Shown: positions 50,650 through 61,492, counted from the stretch's first letter. The stretch: DNA of 64,000 bases from Proteus vulgaris (GCF_016239305.1 NZ_JAEHOQ010000019.1:1-64000); one strand, 5' to 3'. The notes: generated from the sequence alone by a model not told the origin. Made by a program: numbers and translations.

Positions 50650-50654
50650 TTCCT

Positions 50655-52193
50655 ATGACAACTATTTTTAAAACCCCCTTTGCAACACAAGGGGATAAGG
50701 CTTCTATACCCGTAGAAATCCAACCAGACGGCTCTGTGTCTTATACACAAGGCTATGGTTACGATTATGAACGCGATCAAGTCACAGACCCTGCTGCAAA
50801 AGATATCGAACGTGAAAAAATGAATGGGATATTTCACGATATCACAGAAGCAATTGGCGAAATTCAATCTTTTGGTTTTCCAAAATGGGCTGAAGCCGGT
50901 AAGCCATATGCGATACGCGCTATTGTGTATCATAAAAATAAAGTCTGGCAGTCAAAGATTGAGAATAACAATATCGAACCGGTTGCTGGTAATGCATGGG
51001 CAGAGTTAAAAGCGGATGCCACGGCAAGCGATGTGGGAGCATATTCAAAAGGGGAGTCCGATAAACGCTTTCAACCACTAGGCAATTACACACCATCCGG
51101 TTATAGCTACTCAAAGGCAGAAACCGACACCAAATATCAGCCAAAGGGTAATTATGCTCCTGCAGGTAACTATGCGACAGCAGGAAGTAGCTATACGAAA
51201 GCAGAAAGTGATGGCCGTTATCAAGCAAAAGGGAGTTACCAACCGTCAGGCGATTATGCGACAAATTCGGCACTAAATAGCGGACTTAATAATAAATTTG
51301 ATAAAAGTAATGTAACTCAAAGTACAGGAACATCCACCGTTCATGTGATGAGCCAAAAGGCTTCTACGGATGCTTTTCAGCCTAAAGGAAGTTATCAACC
51401 AGCTGGCAATTATGCATTAGCTGGCGCGTCATATACGAAAGCAGAATCCGACGGTAAATATCAGCCCAAGGGAAGCTATGCGATAGCAGGAAGTAGCTAT
51501 ACGAAAGCAGAAAGTGATGGCCGTTATCAAGCAAAAGGAAGTTACCAGCCGTCAGGTGATTACGCGACCAACACGGCGCTAAACAGTGGGCTTAATAATA
51601 AATTTGATAAAAGTAATGTAACTCAAAGTACAGGAACATCCACCGTTCATGTGATGAGCCAAAAGGCTTCTACGGATGCTTTTCAGCCTAAAGGAAGTTA
51701 TCAACCAGCTGGTAATTATGCATTAGCTGGTGCGTCATATACGAAAGCAGAATCCGACGGCAAGTATCAACCGAAAGGGAGTTATCAAGCCTCTGGCTAC
51801 AGCTATTCAAAATCGGAATCGGATGGTAAGTATCAACCAAAAGGTAACTATGCGCTCGCCGGTAGTAGCTATACTAAAAATGAATCTGATAATCGATATG
51901 ACCGCAAAGGCACAGGGCGTCAATGGCGAAAAGTCGGGGATTTTAATGGTGCATCTGCAGTAACAGAGATTACATTAAGCGAAAATATATTAGGTAAGTA
52001 TGTTTATGTTCAAAGGAATGGAAGTGGTGATACATACACTGGTTTTCTTGTTCCCCCGTTAGCAAATATTAAGATTGCAGTATCTGTTCATGCGGCTGCT
52101 TTTTGGGAATTTCAAGTATCTAGTGATGGGAAAAAGCTAAAGATGACTGATAGTACATATGGTTCAGCAAAAGGAGTGTATGTATTAGATTGA
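50655..52193 (+). CDS. Tail fibre protein with internal repeats
   Basis: 512 residues. The N-terminal part (about 1-110, 'FKTPFATQGDKASIPVEIQP', 'FPKWAEAGKPYAIRAIVYHK') attaches to the baseplate. Then many units of 'SYTKAESDGKYQPKGSY' type (about 130-420). The C-terminal receptor part (about 425-512, 'GAVTEITLSENILGKYVYVQ'-like) is variable in type. Two 290-base segments repeat inside (51181-51470 and 51487-51776). No tail-fibre assembly gene follows. Confidence 0.85.
   Translation: MTTIFKTPFATQGDKASIPVEIQPDGSVSYTQGYGYDYERDQVTDPAAKDIEREKMNGIFHDITEAIGEIQSFGFPKWAEAGKPYAIRAIVYHKNKVWQSKIENNNIEPVAGNAWAELKADATASDVGAYSKGESDKRFQPLGNYTPSGYSYSKAETDTKYQPKGNYAPAGNYATAGSSYTKAESDGRYQAKGSYQPSGDYATNSALNSGLNNKFDKSNVTQSTGTSTVHVMSQKASTDAFQPKGSYQPAGNYALAGASYTKAESDGKYQPKGSYAIAGSSYTKAESDGRYQAKGSYQPSGDYATNTALNSGLNNKFDKSNVTQSTGTSTVHVMSQKASTDAFQPKGSYQPAGNYALAGASYTKAESDGKYQPKGSYQASGYSYSKSESDGKYQPKGNYALAGSSYTKNESDNRYDRKGTGRQWRKVGDFNGASAVTEITLSENILGKYVYVQRNGSGDTYTGFLVPPLANIKIAVSVHAAAFWEFQVSSDGKKLKMTDSTYGSAKGVYVLD
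51181..51776 (+). repeat. Two long direct repeats inside the fibre gene (306-bp period)
   Basis: 51181-51470 and 51487-51776 are nearly the same, with only third-base type differences and a long exact core (about 51290-51405 matched at 51596-51711). The period is 306 bp, so 102 residues are gained or lost per copy. Homologous recombination could change the fibre length in frame. Confidence 0.85.
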
Positions 52194-52265
52194 TAGTTGC
52201 ATATGCTTATTTCACGATCTACTTTTGTTTTACACGGACACCAACATCGTGCCCGTTATTGATAA

Positions 52266-52690
52266 TTATAAATTAAGTAATTTACTTTTTTGTTCTTGGA
52301 ACTCTTCTTCTGTCAGTACACCACTTTCTTTTAATTTACCTAATTTTTATAATTTAGATAACAGATCATCACCGCCACTATTATTCGAAGGTTGTGGTGA
52401 TGAGTTGTTTTTTTCTACATAAGATTCTTTATGTTTTTTGATGTTGTTACCATATTTTGATGATTGAAATGCATTTTCAATTTCTCAAACAAATCCCTTG
52501 CTACATCCTCCGTCATATACGTCCTCATAGGCTCCCGTCTAACATCTTTCATTTTAAACGTGCTCTCATCAAACATTGGATCAGAAAAGATAATATCCAT
52601 AAACAGATAGCCATAAGGGTTATCTGCAGATAAACGAGCCTCTTCTAACTGAGCAATATATTCAGCATTATTGATTTCGAGTTTAATCAT
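52266..52690 (-). pseudogene. Gene with a C-terminal SHOCT-type motif, frameshifted
   Basis: From ATG 52690 the frame reads MIKLEINNAEYIAQLEEARL and 'TEDVARDLFEKLKMHF'. Near 52480 the sense switches to another frame, 'ENAFQSSKYGNNIKKHKESY'. That frame continues to 'GGDDLLSKL', a TAA stop, and 'KLGKLKESGVLTEEEFQEQK', a SHOCT motif, ending at 52266. One frameshift and one nonsense codon separate the parts. The N-terminal 91-residue frame (52415-52690) could still be made. It lies between the fibre gene and attR, a cargo place. Confidence 0.65.
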
Positions 52691-52827
52691 GGTACCACCT
52701 ATTTAACTGTTTTTTTATACAGTAATTTATATAAGCTAATGGGTGGGATTGCAAGTTTAAAATTGCAAAATTATGCATGTGGAAATACGGAGATAAGAGA
52801 GGAATTCTTAGTGATAATCCATTGTAG

Positions 52828-52858
52828 TTTTACCCCAGTTTTACCCCTATTTTACCCC
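52828..52858. repeat. Three TTTTACCCC repeats at 11-bp spacing, candidate integrase arm sites
   Basis: Copies at 52828, 52839 and 52850, each one helical turn apart, about 60 bp from the core. Two related TTTTACACC copies with the same spacing flank the other att side at 12298 and 12309. This fits arm-type integrase sites of the P' arm. Confidence 0.6.
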
Positions 52859-52874
52859 TCGCAAATTTCATGCA

Positions 52875-52904
52875 TAAAAAAACCAACCGTAAGTGGTTGG
52901 TTTT
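52875..52904 (-). terminator. Terminator of tRNA-Pro
   Basis: Stem AACCAACC/GGTTGGTT with an A run on the plus left side (a T run on the minus strand). It lies 13 bases past the tRNA 3' end and is carried by the phage right arm. Confidence 0.75.
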
Positions 52905-52915
52905 CTTAAATATTG

Positions 52916-52963
52916 TTGGTCGGCATGATAGGATTTGAACCTACGACCCCCGACACCCCATGA
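52916..52963. other. attR of the prophage (48-bp tRNA-Pro 3' half)
   Basis: Identical to 12375-12422. The phage-borne copy restores the 3' half of the intact tRNA, whose 5' half (52964-52993) belongs to the host. Confidence 0.9.
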
Positions 52964-52993
52964 CGGTGCGCTACCAGGCTGCGCTACATGCCG
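52917..52993 (-). tRNA. proL: tRNA-Pro(GGG)
   Basis: 77 nt with a CGGCATG acceptor stem, D-arm GCGC-AGCCTGGTA-GCGC, anticodon loop ATGGGGT (anticodon GGG), T-arm with GTTCAAATC and encoded ACCA 3' end. It closely matches E. coli proL. It is next to yejM as in E. coli. The 3' part comes from the phage att copy. Confidence 0.95.
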
Positions 52994-53077
52994 TTTGTGC
53001 CTGTATATTACTGTTTTTGACTGCTAAAGCAACCCTTTGCTAATTAAGTGGCGTAATTTTATACGCAATTAGTAGGT

Positions 53078-54814
53078 CTAGCGTTCAATAAAGCGTTTTT
53101 GTTCGGCAAAAACTTGCAATAATAATTTTAAGTCAGGTTTTGCAGAGCTAATTTCTTTTCCTGATTTATCAAATAAAGCATATCGTCCATGTTTATCTAT
53201 CAACAAGGTATTATCTTGCAAAAAGACCACAAATGCTTCGTCATCACCGGTGAAAATCCATGGGTGATTACGAGTGCTTGCAAATAAATCTTCACCTTGT
53301 GAATAGTTATCCGCAGGGCTAATAACACGTAAAACATGTTGCATTAAAGTTGTCATGATATCTTGATGGCTAGTCATTTTATCAATCAACTGTGGTTTCA
53401 TGTTTGGCCAGTGTATCATTAGAGGCACTTGTGATTGGCTTAAGTTGAAGGTGGTTTTATCAGAAAGCCATTGGTTATTTTGTTTTTTATCACTGTCTTG
53501 ATGATAGCTAGAAGTGACAACCACAACGGTATTATCGAGTACTTTGGTTTCTTGCAATGTATTAAAAATAAGCTCTAATTGCTGATTTAATGTAATGCGC
53601 TGAGACGTTTTATTGGTGCGACCATCAATTTGTAAGAAAGAGAACCAAGGTGTTGTTTGGCTATTTTTTATTATCCAATTGCGCCAGCTATCAATGGTGG
53701 CATCGTTATTACCATTGCGAGATGTTGGAATAGAGAAATCTGATAGCACTGCTTGTTTAAATAATGGTGTCTGAAAGCCATTTGTTGAGAACATTGCTAA
53801 TTGATAGTTTCTATAACTTAAGGCATCAAATAGTGCAGAATTTTTTCTGCTACTCAATACACTATCTAAATAAGAAGGTGAGATACCATAAAATAAACCA
53901 AACAACGCCGTATCATTATCAATACCTGATGAATAATGATGTGTGAAATTGAGATTATTTTGTGCAAATTTTTGCAAGCTTGGTAATTCAGGAACTTCTT
54001 CATTACCTAAACCATCAACAACGACGACTAATAAATTATAAGAATACGTTTCTTTTGAATAAATCAATGGTGCAAGGGGGTAGGTAATACCTTGTGCTGC
54101 TGGATTACCTTCACTGATCACTCGTTGTTCATATTCTGATTGATTAATAAAACCATGACGCTCAAGGAATTTACGTGCAGTCATCGGGTAGGATAATGGT
54201 AAATTGGCGCGTTGCATTGTTATTGGGCGATAAAAATTAGCATCAGCCCAAATTGACATAGAGTGAGATAAGACAAAACAAGTAATAAAAACGCTAGCTA
54301 ATGGCTTACCCCATCGCTGACGATTTAAACTGCGTAATTTTTGCCAACTCCATGTTGCAAAAAGCATCTCAATAAGAAAAATAACAGGAATGCCAATAAA
54401 AATAAGTTGCCATTCACGAGCCATTTCACCTTCATCTGGATTAATGACTAGATCCCAAACAAGTTGAGTCAGATGAAGCTGAAATTGCTGGTAAACCGCC
54501 ATATCAAAGATAAGGATAGTGAGTCCAGCACTGGCGAGAGCACAGGAGATCACTCTAAGTAGTCGTTGAGATACGACTACAAAGGTAAGCGGAAAAAGGA
54601 CAAGGATATAGATAGCAAAAACAATAAAACTAAAGTGCCCCATCCAACTTACAATTGCGTAAAAACGACCCGCGAAAGTTGCAGGCCAATCTGAAATAAA
54701 CAGGTAACGGCTACCAAGCAATAAGCTTAGAATGATATTAAATAGCGCAAACCAGTGACCCCAACTGATCATTTGGGATACTTTTTCACGATAGGACTGA
54801 GGTTTCGTTACCAT
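53078..54814 (-). CDS. yejM: Inner-membrane sulfatase-like regulator YejM (PbgA/LapC)
   Basis: 578 residues. Five N-terminal membrane segments (within about 18-190), then a periplasmic sulfatase-like domain ('YNLLVVVVDGLGNEEVPELP', 'HHYSSGIDNDTALFGLFYGI'), typical of YejM/PbgA. Known role: it senses LPS and controls LapB/FtsH breakdown of LpxC. The start ATG 54814 follows yejL by 26 bases, so they form an operon. Confidence 0.93.
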   Translation of the reverse strand: MVTKPQSYREKVSQMISWGHWFALFNIILSLLLGSRYLFISDWPATFAGRFYAIVSWMGHFSFIVFAIYILVLFPLTFVVVSQRLLRVISCALASAGLTILIFDMAVYQQFQLHLTQLVWDLVINPDEGEMAREWQLIFIGIPVIFLIEMLFATWSWQKLRSLNRQRWGKPLASVFITCFVLSHSMSIWADANFYRPITMQRANLPLSYPMTARKFLERHGFINQSEYEQRVISEGNPAAQGITYPLAPLIYSKETYSYNLLVVVVDGLGNEEVPELPSLQKFAQNNLNFTHHYSSGIDNDTALFGLFYGISPSYLDSVLSSRKNSALFDALSYRNYQLAMFSTNGFQTPLFKQAVLSDFSIPTSRNGNNDATIDSWRNWIIKNSQTTPWFSFLQIDGRTNKTSQRITLNQQLELIFNTLQETKVLDNTVVVVTSSYHQDSDKKQNNQWLSDKTTFNLSQSQVPLMIHWPNMKPQLIDKMTSHQDIMTTLMQHVLRVISPADNYSQGEDLFASTRNHPWIFTGDDEAFVVFLQDNTLLIDKHGRYALFDKSGKEISSAKPDLKLLLQVFAEQKRFIER

Positions 54815-54840
54815 GTCTATAAATAATTTTTCTATGTTTA

Positions 54841-55068
54841 TTAGTGAATATTGCCTTCATCAATTGAAGCACGCAATGCGTGAACAAAAGAATCAGCAAT
54901 CAGCATCCGTTGAGCAGGAGCAATACTCGTATTAATTAAGTTTGTCACCATGTTACCCAACACCATCAAAGAAAGATCTGTAGGAGTATGATGTTTTTCA
55001 AGAACGCTGACAAGTTCTGCTAATAACTGCTCAACTTGTTCATCACTATAACGGGATTTTTGTGGCAT
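54841..55068 (-). CDS. yejL: YejL family protein (UPF0352)
   Basis: 75 residues ([20 protein letters not shown] ... [20 protein letters not shown]), a typical YejL. Small helical cytoplasmic protein, function unclear. Always next to yejM and divergent from yejK in related bacteria, as here. Confidence 0.92.
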   Translation of the reverse strand: MPQKSRYSDEQVEQLLAELVSVLEKHHTPTDLSLMVLGNMVTNLINTSIAPAQRMLIADSFVHALRASIDEGNIH

Positions 55069-55222
55069 AAAATCAGAATTCCTACTAAATGAATAAAACG
55101 CTATATATTACCGTATTGCTGGGTCTTTTTCCGCTATTAAATTAATTAATTTTCCCTTGATACTGAAAGTGGGGAGTGTTTGAATACGCGCATGAGAAAG
55201 TGAAGGAATAAAGAGGACGACC

Positions 55223-56227
55223 ATGAGTCTAGATATTAGTCAATTAGTCTTACATCAGCTTATCAAGCGAGATGAGCAGACATTAGAAGTTGTGTTACGC
55301 GATTCAGTATTAGACATTGAACCTGTTGTTCAGGAAATGATTGAAGAGTTGCATCGTGTCTACAGTGCAAAAAATAAAGCTTATGGTCTGTTTAATGAAG
55401 AAAGTGAATTAGCGCAAGCATTACGTTTACAGCGCAAAGGCGAAGAAAACTTTTTAGGTTTTTCGCGTGCAGCTACTGTGAGATTAAAAGATGAATTAGC
55501 AAAATATCCTTTTGCAGAAGGGGGCACAGTTCTCTTTTGCCATTATCGTTATTTAGCGGTGGATTATCTTTTAATTGCTGTATTGAGTAGTTGCAATAGT
55601 ATGTGGGTGAATGACAGTCTTGATGTTTCATCAACACGTTATTTAGATATTCCTCATGCAGATATTATTGCTCGTATTGACTTAACTGAATGGGAAACGG
55701 CTCCAGATTCTCTGCGCTATTTAACTTTTCTAAAAGGTCGGGTAGGACGCAAAGTCTCTGACTTCTTTATGGACTTTTTAGGTGCTCAAGAAGGTTTAAA
55801 CGCTAAAGTTCAAAATAAAGGTTTATTACAAGCCGTTGATGACTTTTGTGAAGCTTCCGAAATGGACAAGCAAGCACGTCAAACTTGTCGCGAACAAGTA
55901 TATAGCTATTGTAATGAACAATTACAATCTGGTGAAGAAATTGCCTTAACGGAGCTTGCTGAAGAATTACCCTCTTTGGGTGATCAAAATTTTGTTCAAT
56001 TTACCGAAGAGAAGGGCTATGAATTAGCTGATACTTTCCCTGCTGATCGCAGTACGTTACGTCAATTGATGAAATATTCTGGTAGTGGTGGTGGATTAAC
56101 TGTTAATTTTGATGCGAAATTATTGGGTGAAAGAATATTCTGGGATCCTGCAACAGATACACTCACGATTAGAGGTACCCCGCCTAATTTGCGCGATCAA
56201 TTACAGCGTAGGGCATCAGAAAAATAA
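55223..56227 (+). CDS. yejK: Nucleoid-associated protein YejK
   Basis: 334 residues, with the YejK/NdpA features '[20 protein letters not shown]', '[20 protein letters not shown]' and '[20 protein letters not shown]'. It is a nucleoid-associated protein that in E. coli touches DNA gyrase and topoisomerase IV. Start ATG after AAAGAGGACG. Divergent from yejL. Confidence 0.93.
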   Translation: MSLDISQLVLHQLIKRDEQTLEVVLRDSVLDIEPVVQEMIEELHRVYSAKNKAYGLFNEESELAQALRLQRKGEENFLGFSRAATVRLKDELAKYPFAEGGTVLFCHYRYLAVDYLLIAVLSSCNSMWVNDSLDVSSTRYLDIPHADIIARIDLTEWETAPDSLRYLTFLKGRVGRKVSDFFMDFLGAQEGLNAKVQNKGLLQAVDDFCEASEMDKQARQTCREQVYSYCNEQLQSGEEIALTELAEELPSLGDQNFVQFTEEKGYELADTFPADRSTLRQLMKYSGSGGGLTVNFDAKLLGERIFWDPATDTLTIRGTPPNLRDQLQRRASEK

Positions 56228-56245
56228 TTATGTAGTAGAAACAAA

Positions 56246-56268
56246 TAACGCCACATTAAGTGGCGTTA
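56246..56268 (+). terminator. Hairpin after yejK
   Basis: Stem TAACGCCAC/GTGGCGTTA, loop ATTAA. It lacks a clear T run after it, so it may slow rather than stop transcription. Confidence 0.45.
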
Positions 56269-56310
56269 CATGCTCGGCGTCCCGAAAAATAAAGCTCGAA
56301 GGGTGGCTTA

Positions 56311-56595
56311 TTAAGCGCGCAGGAAGTCAATATGAGTAATTTTTGGCTTATACTCGTGACGTTGCACTGCTTTAACTTTAACTTTAGTTTCTTTACCATC
56401 GATTACCAGGTTAACGAAATCAGAATAGAATTCAGATTTGTGCTCTTGGTTGATCACTTCGTTGTGATCTAAATCGATAGCGATTGGCTCTTCATTTCCG
56501 CCATAAACGATAGCAGGAAAACGGTTAGCCACACGCAGGCGGCGGCTCGCACCCTTACCCTGCTCTTTACGTACAGTTGCATTAATAGTTAACAT
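56311..56595 (-). CDS. rplY: 50S ribosomal protein L25
   Basis: 94 residues ([20 protein letters not shown] ... THIDFLRA), the short enterobacterial form that binds 5S rRNA. It lies convergent with yejK and downstream of radD. Confidence 0.97.
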   Translation of the reverse strand: MLTINATVRKEQGKGASRRLRVANRFPAIVYGGNEEPIAIDLDHNEVINQEHKSEFYSDFVNLVIDGKETKVKVKAVQRHEYKPKITHIDFLRA

Positions 56596-56739
56596 CTTTT
56601 TTCTCTTATGAAAAAGAAAGAAAATACATACTTGTTACAGGCGACCCAGCAACAAGCTCGAGATTTGGTTTATCTAAAAATAGATAAAGCGGAGCGCATT
56701 TTAACGAAAAAGTCCACTAACAGCAAATATAAATCCAGA

Positions 56740-58503
56740 TTAATACAGGGTATCTGCTTTTCGATAGCGCCCTGTATAGTCAAAAATCTTATTTCTTATC
56801 TTCCAAAAATGCTCTTTTTTACCTTTATGGGCGACAATAAAATCAGGATGACGTAATAAATCGAACTGTTTAATAATATCGTTAGCATTATGCCAAACAA
56901 AAGGAATACCTGGTGCTCGTTGATGTTCACGTAGAAATTTTAATTCAAAGACTTTACGTTGTGCTGGGGTAGTTAAGCGAAAACGCTCTGATACTGAAGT
57001 GCCTTCTTCATCGTAATAATTGATATCTAACCATTCTCCTTTAGCATCATTGCCCGATTGAAATTGCATGCCACCACAGCGTAAAACAAGCGCTCCTTTT
57101 AGTTTCAATGCGGCTTTAAGCATATCATCAGGATCAACTAATATTTCATCACAGTGAACACAACGGCGTGCGGCAATATCATTTTCTTCATTACAATAAG
57201 GGCATAATTTAAAGCGAAAACGGAATTCACACTGCTGTTTTTGCCCATGTTTATTTAATTCCCAGCCTTGGCAACGCCGACCATAATGTTCAATAATATC
57301 GCCATCAGCATCTACTATTCCCCAAAAAGTATTAGCAAATTGGCAAGCAGGGCAGAATACTTGTACAGGTTTGCTATTAGGGTTGGTTTTTTTAGTACCA
57401 ACTTCCGGAAGATAAAGATCATGAGGATTACCAGCATAATCCAAAATCAGACATTCGGTTTTTCCTGCAAATAATCTTAATCCGCGTCCTACAATTTGTT
57501 GATATAAGCTGACTGATTCTGTTGGGCGTAAAATGGCAATTAAATCAACATGAGGTGCATCAAAGCCTGTTGTTAGCACAGCAACATTGACCATATAACG
57601 TAACTGTTGCTGTTTAAAACGAAAAATCAGTGTATCTCGTTCATGAGAAGGTGTATCCGCGCTCACTAATGCCGCTTCATCTTGAGGCAAAAGAGAAAGA
57701 ATTTCCTTTGCATGTTCAACGGTGGCCGCAAATATCATGACACCGCGACAATTTTCTGCATATTCAATAATCTGTGAAATAATATGGGGAGTAATACGTT
57801 TTTGTTTCTTTATTTCACGATTAAGATCTTCTTCATTAAATATCCCATTTTGACTTGTTCGGACTTGACTAAAGTCATATTGCAAAATAGGCATATCTAA
57901 TCGAGTTGGGGGGACTAGAAAATGATTGCTTATCATATAACGTAAAGGCAATTCATAAATACAATCACGGAAAAAACAGTCTTCGTCACCTCTAATCATG
58001 CCGTGATAATGATATTGATAAATCCAACCTGTAGGCAAACGATAAGGTGTTGCAGTTAATCCTAAGATCCGTAATTTGGGATTAATGGATTGCAATTGTT
58101 TAATAACTTGTTGATATTGGCTATCTTTAGACAAACTAATACGATGGCATTCATCGATTATAAGAAGCGAAAACGTATCATTAAATTGTGATAAATTACG
58201 TGCAACAGATTGCACGCTACCAAAAACAACTTTTCCGCTACTCTCTTTTTGTTGTAAACCTGCAGCATAAATATCCGCTGATAGACCATAAGCTTCATAT
58301 TTGTTATGGTTCTGTTCGACTAATTCTTTTACGTGTGCCAAGACTAAGACACGTCCGCGTGCTCTTTTGGCAAGTTCGGCGATAACTAAACTTTTTCCAG
58401 CACCAGTGGGTAAGACTATCACCGCGGGTGTATTGTGTTGACGAAAATAAGAGATTGTCGCGTTAACTGCGTCAAGTTGATAAGGTCTGAGTGTAAATGC
58501 CAT
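56740..58503 (-). CDS. radD: DEAD/DEAH helicase RadD (YejH)
   Basis: 587 residues. Motif I '[20 protein letters not shown]', DEAH-like box '[10 protein letters not shown]', motif III '[13 protein letters not shown]', motif VI '[10 protein letters not shown]', and a C-terminal zinc region ('[12 protein letters not shown]', '[20 protein letters not shown]'). RadD in E. coli helps DNA repair with RecA and SSB. Divergent from rsuA. Confidence 0.95.
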   Translation of the reverse strand: MAFTLRPYQLDAVNATISYFRQHNTPAVIVLPTGAGKSLVIAELAKRARGRVLVLAHVKELVEQNHNKYEAYGLSADIYAAGLQQKESSGKVVFGSVQSVARNLSQFNDTFSLLIIDECHRISLSKDSQYQQVIKQLQSINPKLRILGLTATPYRLPTGWIYQYHYHGMIRGDEDCFFRDCIYELPLRYMISNHFLVPPTRLDMPILQYDFSQVRTSQNGIFNEEDLNREIKKQKRITPHIISQIIEYAENCRGVMIFAATVEHAKEILSLLPQDEAALVSADTPSHERDTLIFRFKQQQLRYMVNVAVLTTGFDAPHVDLIAILRPTESVSLYQQIVGRGLRLFAGKTECLILDYAGNPHDLYLPEVGTKKTNPNSKPVQVFCPACQFANTFWGIVDADGDIIEHYGRRCQGWELNKHGQKQQCEFRFRFKLCPYCNEENDIAARRCVHCDEILVDPDDMLKAALKLKGALVLRCGGMQFQSGNDAKGEWLDINYYDEEGTSVSERFRLTTPAQRKVFELKFLREHQRAPGIPFVWHNANDIIKQFDLLRHPDFIVAHKGKKEHFWKIRNKIFDYTGRYRKADTLY

Positions 58504-58696
58504 AACTCTACATAAGAAATCAAACAGGGTGTCAGCGTAGCATTTTTTCAGAGATAGCGCGAATAAGGTGAGTGGTGCTTGATAAGTAAAGGATGTAATA
58601 GTTTATTTATAAATTAATTAGTTGTTTTATTGTTAATATTCATTTTTAATAGATACCTCATATCAGATGGTATTCTTCCATTTTTCAGAGAAATTC

Positions 58697-59401
58697 ATGC
58701 GATTAGATAAATTTTTATCCCAGCAATTGGGGATTAGCCGTAGCTTGATCCTTCGTGAATTAAGAGCAGGGCTTGTAACAATTGATGGTGAAATGGTAAA
58801 AAGCGGTTCGACCAAAATAACACCAGAACAAGAAGTGGCTTATAACGGCAATGTGTTAACTCAAATTTTAGGGCCTCGTTATTTTATGTTGAATAAGCCT
58901 ATTGGCTATGTGTGTTCAACAGATGATCCGGTTAATCCAACCATCCTTTATTTTATTGATGAGCCTCTAGCATATAAATTACATGCTGCTGGGCGTTTAG
59001 ATATTGATACAACGGGGCTTGTATTATTGACTGATAATGGTCAGTGGTCACATCGTATTACAGCGCCAAAACATCATTGTGAAAAAACATATCACGTCAC
59101 ACTGGAAGAGCCAATTGCTGAAGGTATTGCTGAACAGTTCCAAAAAGGTGTGCAACTGAATGGCGAAAAAGATCTGACTAAACCCGCCAAATTAGAAATT
59201 ATTACACCTACAGAAGTGAAACTCACTATTAGTGAAGGCAAATATCATCAAGTGAAACGTATGTTTGCTGCCGTGGGTAATCATGTCAGCGCATTACATC
59301 GTGAGCGTATTGGAGATATTGCATTAGATGAAACTTTAGCTGAGGGCGAATATCGTCCATTAACAGAAGAAGAGATCAATAGCATTCACTTACCTCAATA
59401 A
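58697..59401 (+). CDS. rsuA: 16S rRNA pseudouridine(516) synthase
   Basis: 234 residues from ATG 58697 ([20 protein letters not shown]); ten upstream codons in frame lack a ribosome-binding site near an ATG. The S4 domain is N-terminal, and the catalytic motif '[19 protein letters not shown]' with the key Asp is about 95-115. It makes pseudouridine 516 in 16S rRNA. Followed by bcr after 37 bases, so probably an operon. Confidence 0.95.
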   Translation: MRLDKFLSQQLGISRSLILRELRAGLVTIDGEMVKSGSTKITPEQEVAYNGNVLTQILGPRYFMLNKPIGYVCSTDDPVNPTILYFIDEPLAYKLHAAGRLDIDTTGLVLLTDNGQWSHRITAPKHHCEKTYHVTLEEPIAEGIAEQFQKGVQLNGEKDLTKPAKLEIITPTEVKLTISEGKYHQVKRMFAAVGNHVSALHRERIGDIALDETLAEGEYRPLTEEEINSIHLPQ

Positions 59402-59438
59402 TTATTATCTGTCCGGTCGTTTTTGGGAGTTTATCTGC

Positions 59439-60623
59439 GTGCAACAGCAACGTTCGTCGTACCTTAGTCTCATTTTAATATTGGGGCTTATTTCCATGCT
59501 TATGCCATTGGCTATAGATATGTATTTGCCAAGTTTACCCACTATTGCGCAAGATTTTGGCGTGCCTAGTGGTAAAGTGCAAATGACATTAAGTATCTAT
59601 ATTTTTGGTTTTGCTATTGGACAATTAGTTTATGGTCCTATGGCGGATAGTTTGGGACGTAAGCCTGTCATTTTGGGCGGTGTGATTGTTTTTGCTTTTG
59701 CCTCTAGTGCATGTGCATTATCTGAATCTATTGATATGCTAATTGGTATGCGTTTTCTCCATGGCTTTGCGGCTGCAGCCGCGAGTGTGGTTATTAATGC
59801 ATTAATGAGAGATATGTTCTCTAGAGATGATTTCTCTAGAAGTATGTCTTTCGTTGCATTAGTGATGACGATTGCACCTTTATTAGCACCATTACTAGGC
59901 GCTTGGGTAATGAATTGGTTTTCATGGCATGCTATTTTTTGGAGTATTGCGATAGCCGCGGTGATTGCGGGTGCATTAATTGCATTTTATATTCCTGAAA
60001 CCTTACCCAAAGAGCGTCGTCAGCGCTTTAGCCTAAGAGTAACATTTAGCCAATTTATTAGTTTGTTTAGAACTCGTCGTGTTCTTTGTTATATTCTGGC
60101 ATCAGGTTTTTCTTTTGCTGGCATGTTCTCATTTCTCAGTGCAGGGCCTTTCGTTTATATCGAATTACACGGTATTCCATTCGATCAATTTGGCTTATAT
60201 TTTGGTTTTAATATTATCTTTTTAATTGTCATGACAAGCATAAATGGGCGATATGTTCGTCGATTTGGTGCGTTGAAGATGTTGCGTTTAGGGCTTACTA
60301 TTCAATGCATTATGGGGCTCTTTCTATTGCTAGTCGTTGCCCTTAATTTACATTTCTATTATCTCGTTGTGGGTGTAGCGATGTATGTTGGTGGTATTGC
60401 AATGATCACATCAAACGCCATGGCTGTTATTCTTGATGATTATCCTCATATGGCAGGGACAGTTTCTTCTTTGGCTGGAACTGTGCGTTTTGGTGTTGGG
60501 GCTTTAGTTGGAACGGCTATTGCTATGTTCCCAGCAAAATCAGAATGGCCAATGGTAAGTGCTATGGCTTTTTGTGTACTATTTGCTATGGGCTTTATTT
60601 TACTTGCGCGCCGTTACAAATAA
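59439..60623 (+). CDS. bcr: Bcr/CflA family multidrug efflux transporter
   Basis: 394 residues from GTG 59439, with twelve predicted membrane segments. The MFS motif A is '[16 protein letters not shown]' (about 66-81) and the Bcr/CflA start is '[20 protein letters not shown]' (about 22-41). It exports bicyclomycin, sulphonamide and similar drugs in E. coli. Its place beside rsuA is as in E. coli. Confidence 0.93.
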   Translation: MQQQRSSYLSLILILGLISMLMPLAIDMYLPSLPTIAQDFGVPSGKVQMTLSIYIFGFAIGQLVYGPMADSLGRKPVILGGVIVFAFASSACALSESIDMLIGMRFLHGFAAAAASVVINALMRDMFSRDDFSRSMSFVALVMTIAPLLAPLLGAWVMNWFSWHAIFWSIAIAAVIAGALIAFYIPETLPKERRQRFSLRVTFSQFISLFRTRRVLCYILASGFSFAGMFSFLSAGPFVYIELHGIPFDQFGLYFGFNIIFLIVMTSINGRYVRRFGALKMLRLGLTIQCIMGLFLLLVVALNLHFYYLVVGVAMYVGGIAMITSNAMAVILDDYPHMAGTVSSLAGTVRFGVGALVGTAIAMFPAKSEWPMVSAMAFCVLFAMGFILLARRYK

Positions 60624-61144
60624 GAATATCACGCTATAAATAAGAGAAATTTATAGCGTGCTTCTCCTTTTTCTCCTTTACTTCCACTGAAAAGACCACA
60701 TTTTCCTCTGTTATACTTCATGGATCGTTTCAAATTAGTGTGCTTTTTTGATTTGAATCAATACTCAATGTTGTTTTTTTGTTAAATTAAGTAAAATTTA
60801 TTTTAATAATCATCTATTATTGTTTTGTTGGTATGAAGCATAGTGATAAAAATTGATGAATTGTTTTACTTGAATGCGTAATATTTTATACAATTATTTT
60901 ATATAGTTGATAAAATGTTAAAAAAATGAAAGAATAATTGAAGGGATTAATCATCGCAGAAATGAATACGTACAAACACTAAGCTAAATAAATGGTTTGA
61001 TACGTCTCTTCGCTTTTTTTGTAAAATAATTGTAATAATTATGTTTTATAATTAGCAAGGTTTTAATATGACGTGTGAGCAAGTCAGTTCAAACTCGTAT
61101 TGATGATGTATTAAATTAACGTGTTGATGAAACAGGATTGATTT
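60624..61144. other. Intergenic region between bcr and yejG
   Basis: It begins with a strong terminator, then about 480 bases of AT-rich sequence. No gene recognised. Confidence 0.5.
60629..60661 (+). terminator. Terminator after bcr
   Basis: Stem CACGCTATAAA/TTTATAGCGTG, 11 bp, followed by a pyrimidine-rich tract. Confidence 0.75.
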
Positions 61145-61492
61145 GTGGATAATGTACAACTTTCGGTAGTTCATAAGCTGCCGCTGAGTTATCGGTGGCT
61201 AGCAGGCTTTGCAGGTACAAGAGTAGAGATACTGCCCGAAAATGATGCGGGAAAGCAAAATACACTGATTGGCTTAAAATTATTAAGCCACGATGGTATG
61301 ACACTGGACGAAGCAATACAGAATTTGCGTCAGTATCTGAGTAATCTCCATATTGATAGCGTTGTGATTGAGTGGGATGGTGTGCCATGCCTTTTCTTAT
61401 GTAGTGATGATGAGTGTGCTGCGTTGTGTTGTTTAAAGAATGCAGGCGTTGCCATTGCTGAACCATTTCCAACAGCGTACTCTTATTTATAA
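61145..61492 (+). CDS. yejG: YejG family protein
   Basis: 115 residues from GTG 61145 (MDNVQLSVVHKLPLSYRWLA), C-terminal 'LKNAGVAIAEPFPTAYSYL'. It matches E. coli YejG in outline and position. Role unknown. Confidence 0.88.
   Translation: MDNVQLSVVHKLPLSYRWLAGFAGTRVEILPENDAGKQNTLIGLKLLSHDGMTLDEAIQNLRQYLSNLHIDSVVIEWDGVPCLFLCSDDECAALCCLKNAGVAIAEPFPTAYSYL

Larger units (their letters stand above)
12375..52963. mobile_element. Prophage with contractile tail, integrated in tRNA-Pro(GGG)
   Basis: About 40.6 kb between 48-bp direct repeats. All modules are present in order: int, xis, recombination, CI repressor, Cro and CII-like genes, initiator, DnaC-like and DnaB, Q-like, holin, endolysin, Rz/Rz1, TerS, TerL, portal, head, sheath, tube, tape measure, baseplate, fibre. 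The only broken gene seen is a SHOCT-type gene next to attR. The repressor keeps the Ala-Gly cleavage site and Ser/Lys pair, so it should be inducible by DNA damage. The element looks intact by sequence. Confidence 0.9.

Noticed and set aside
50920..51273. 117-residue minus-strand frame over the fibre gene
   Set aside because: Antisense shadow of the repeat region of the tail fibre gene.
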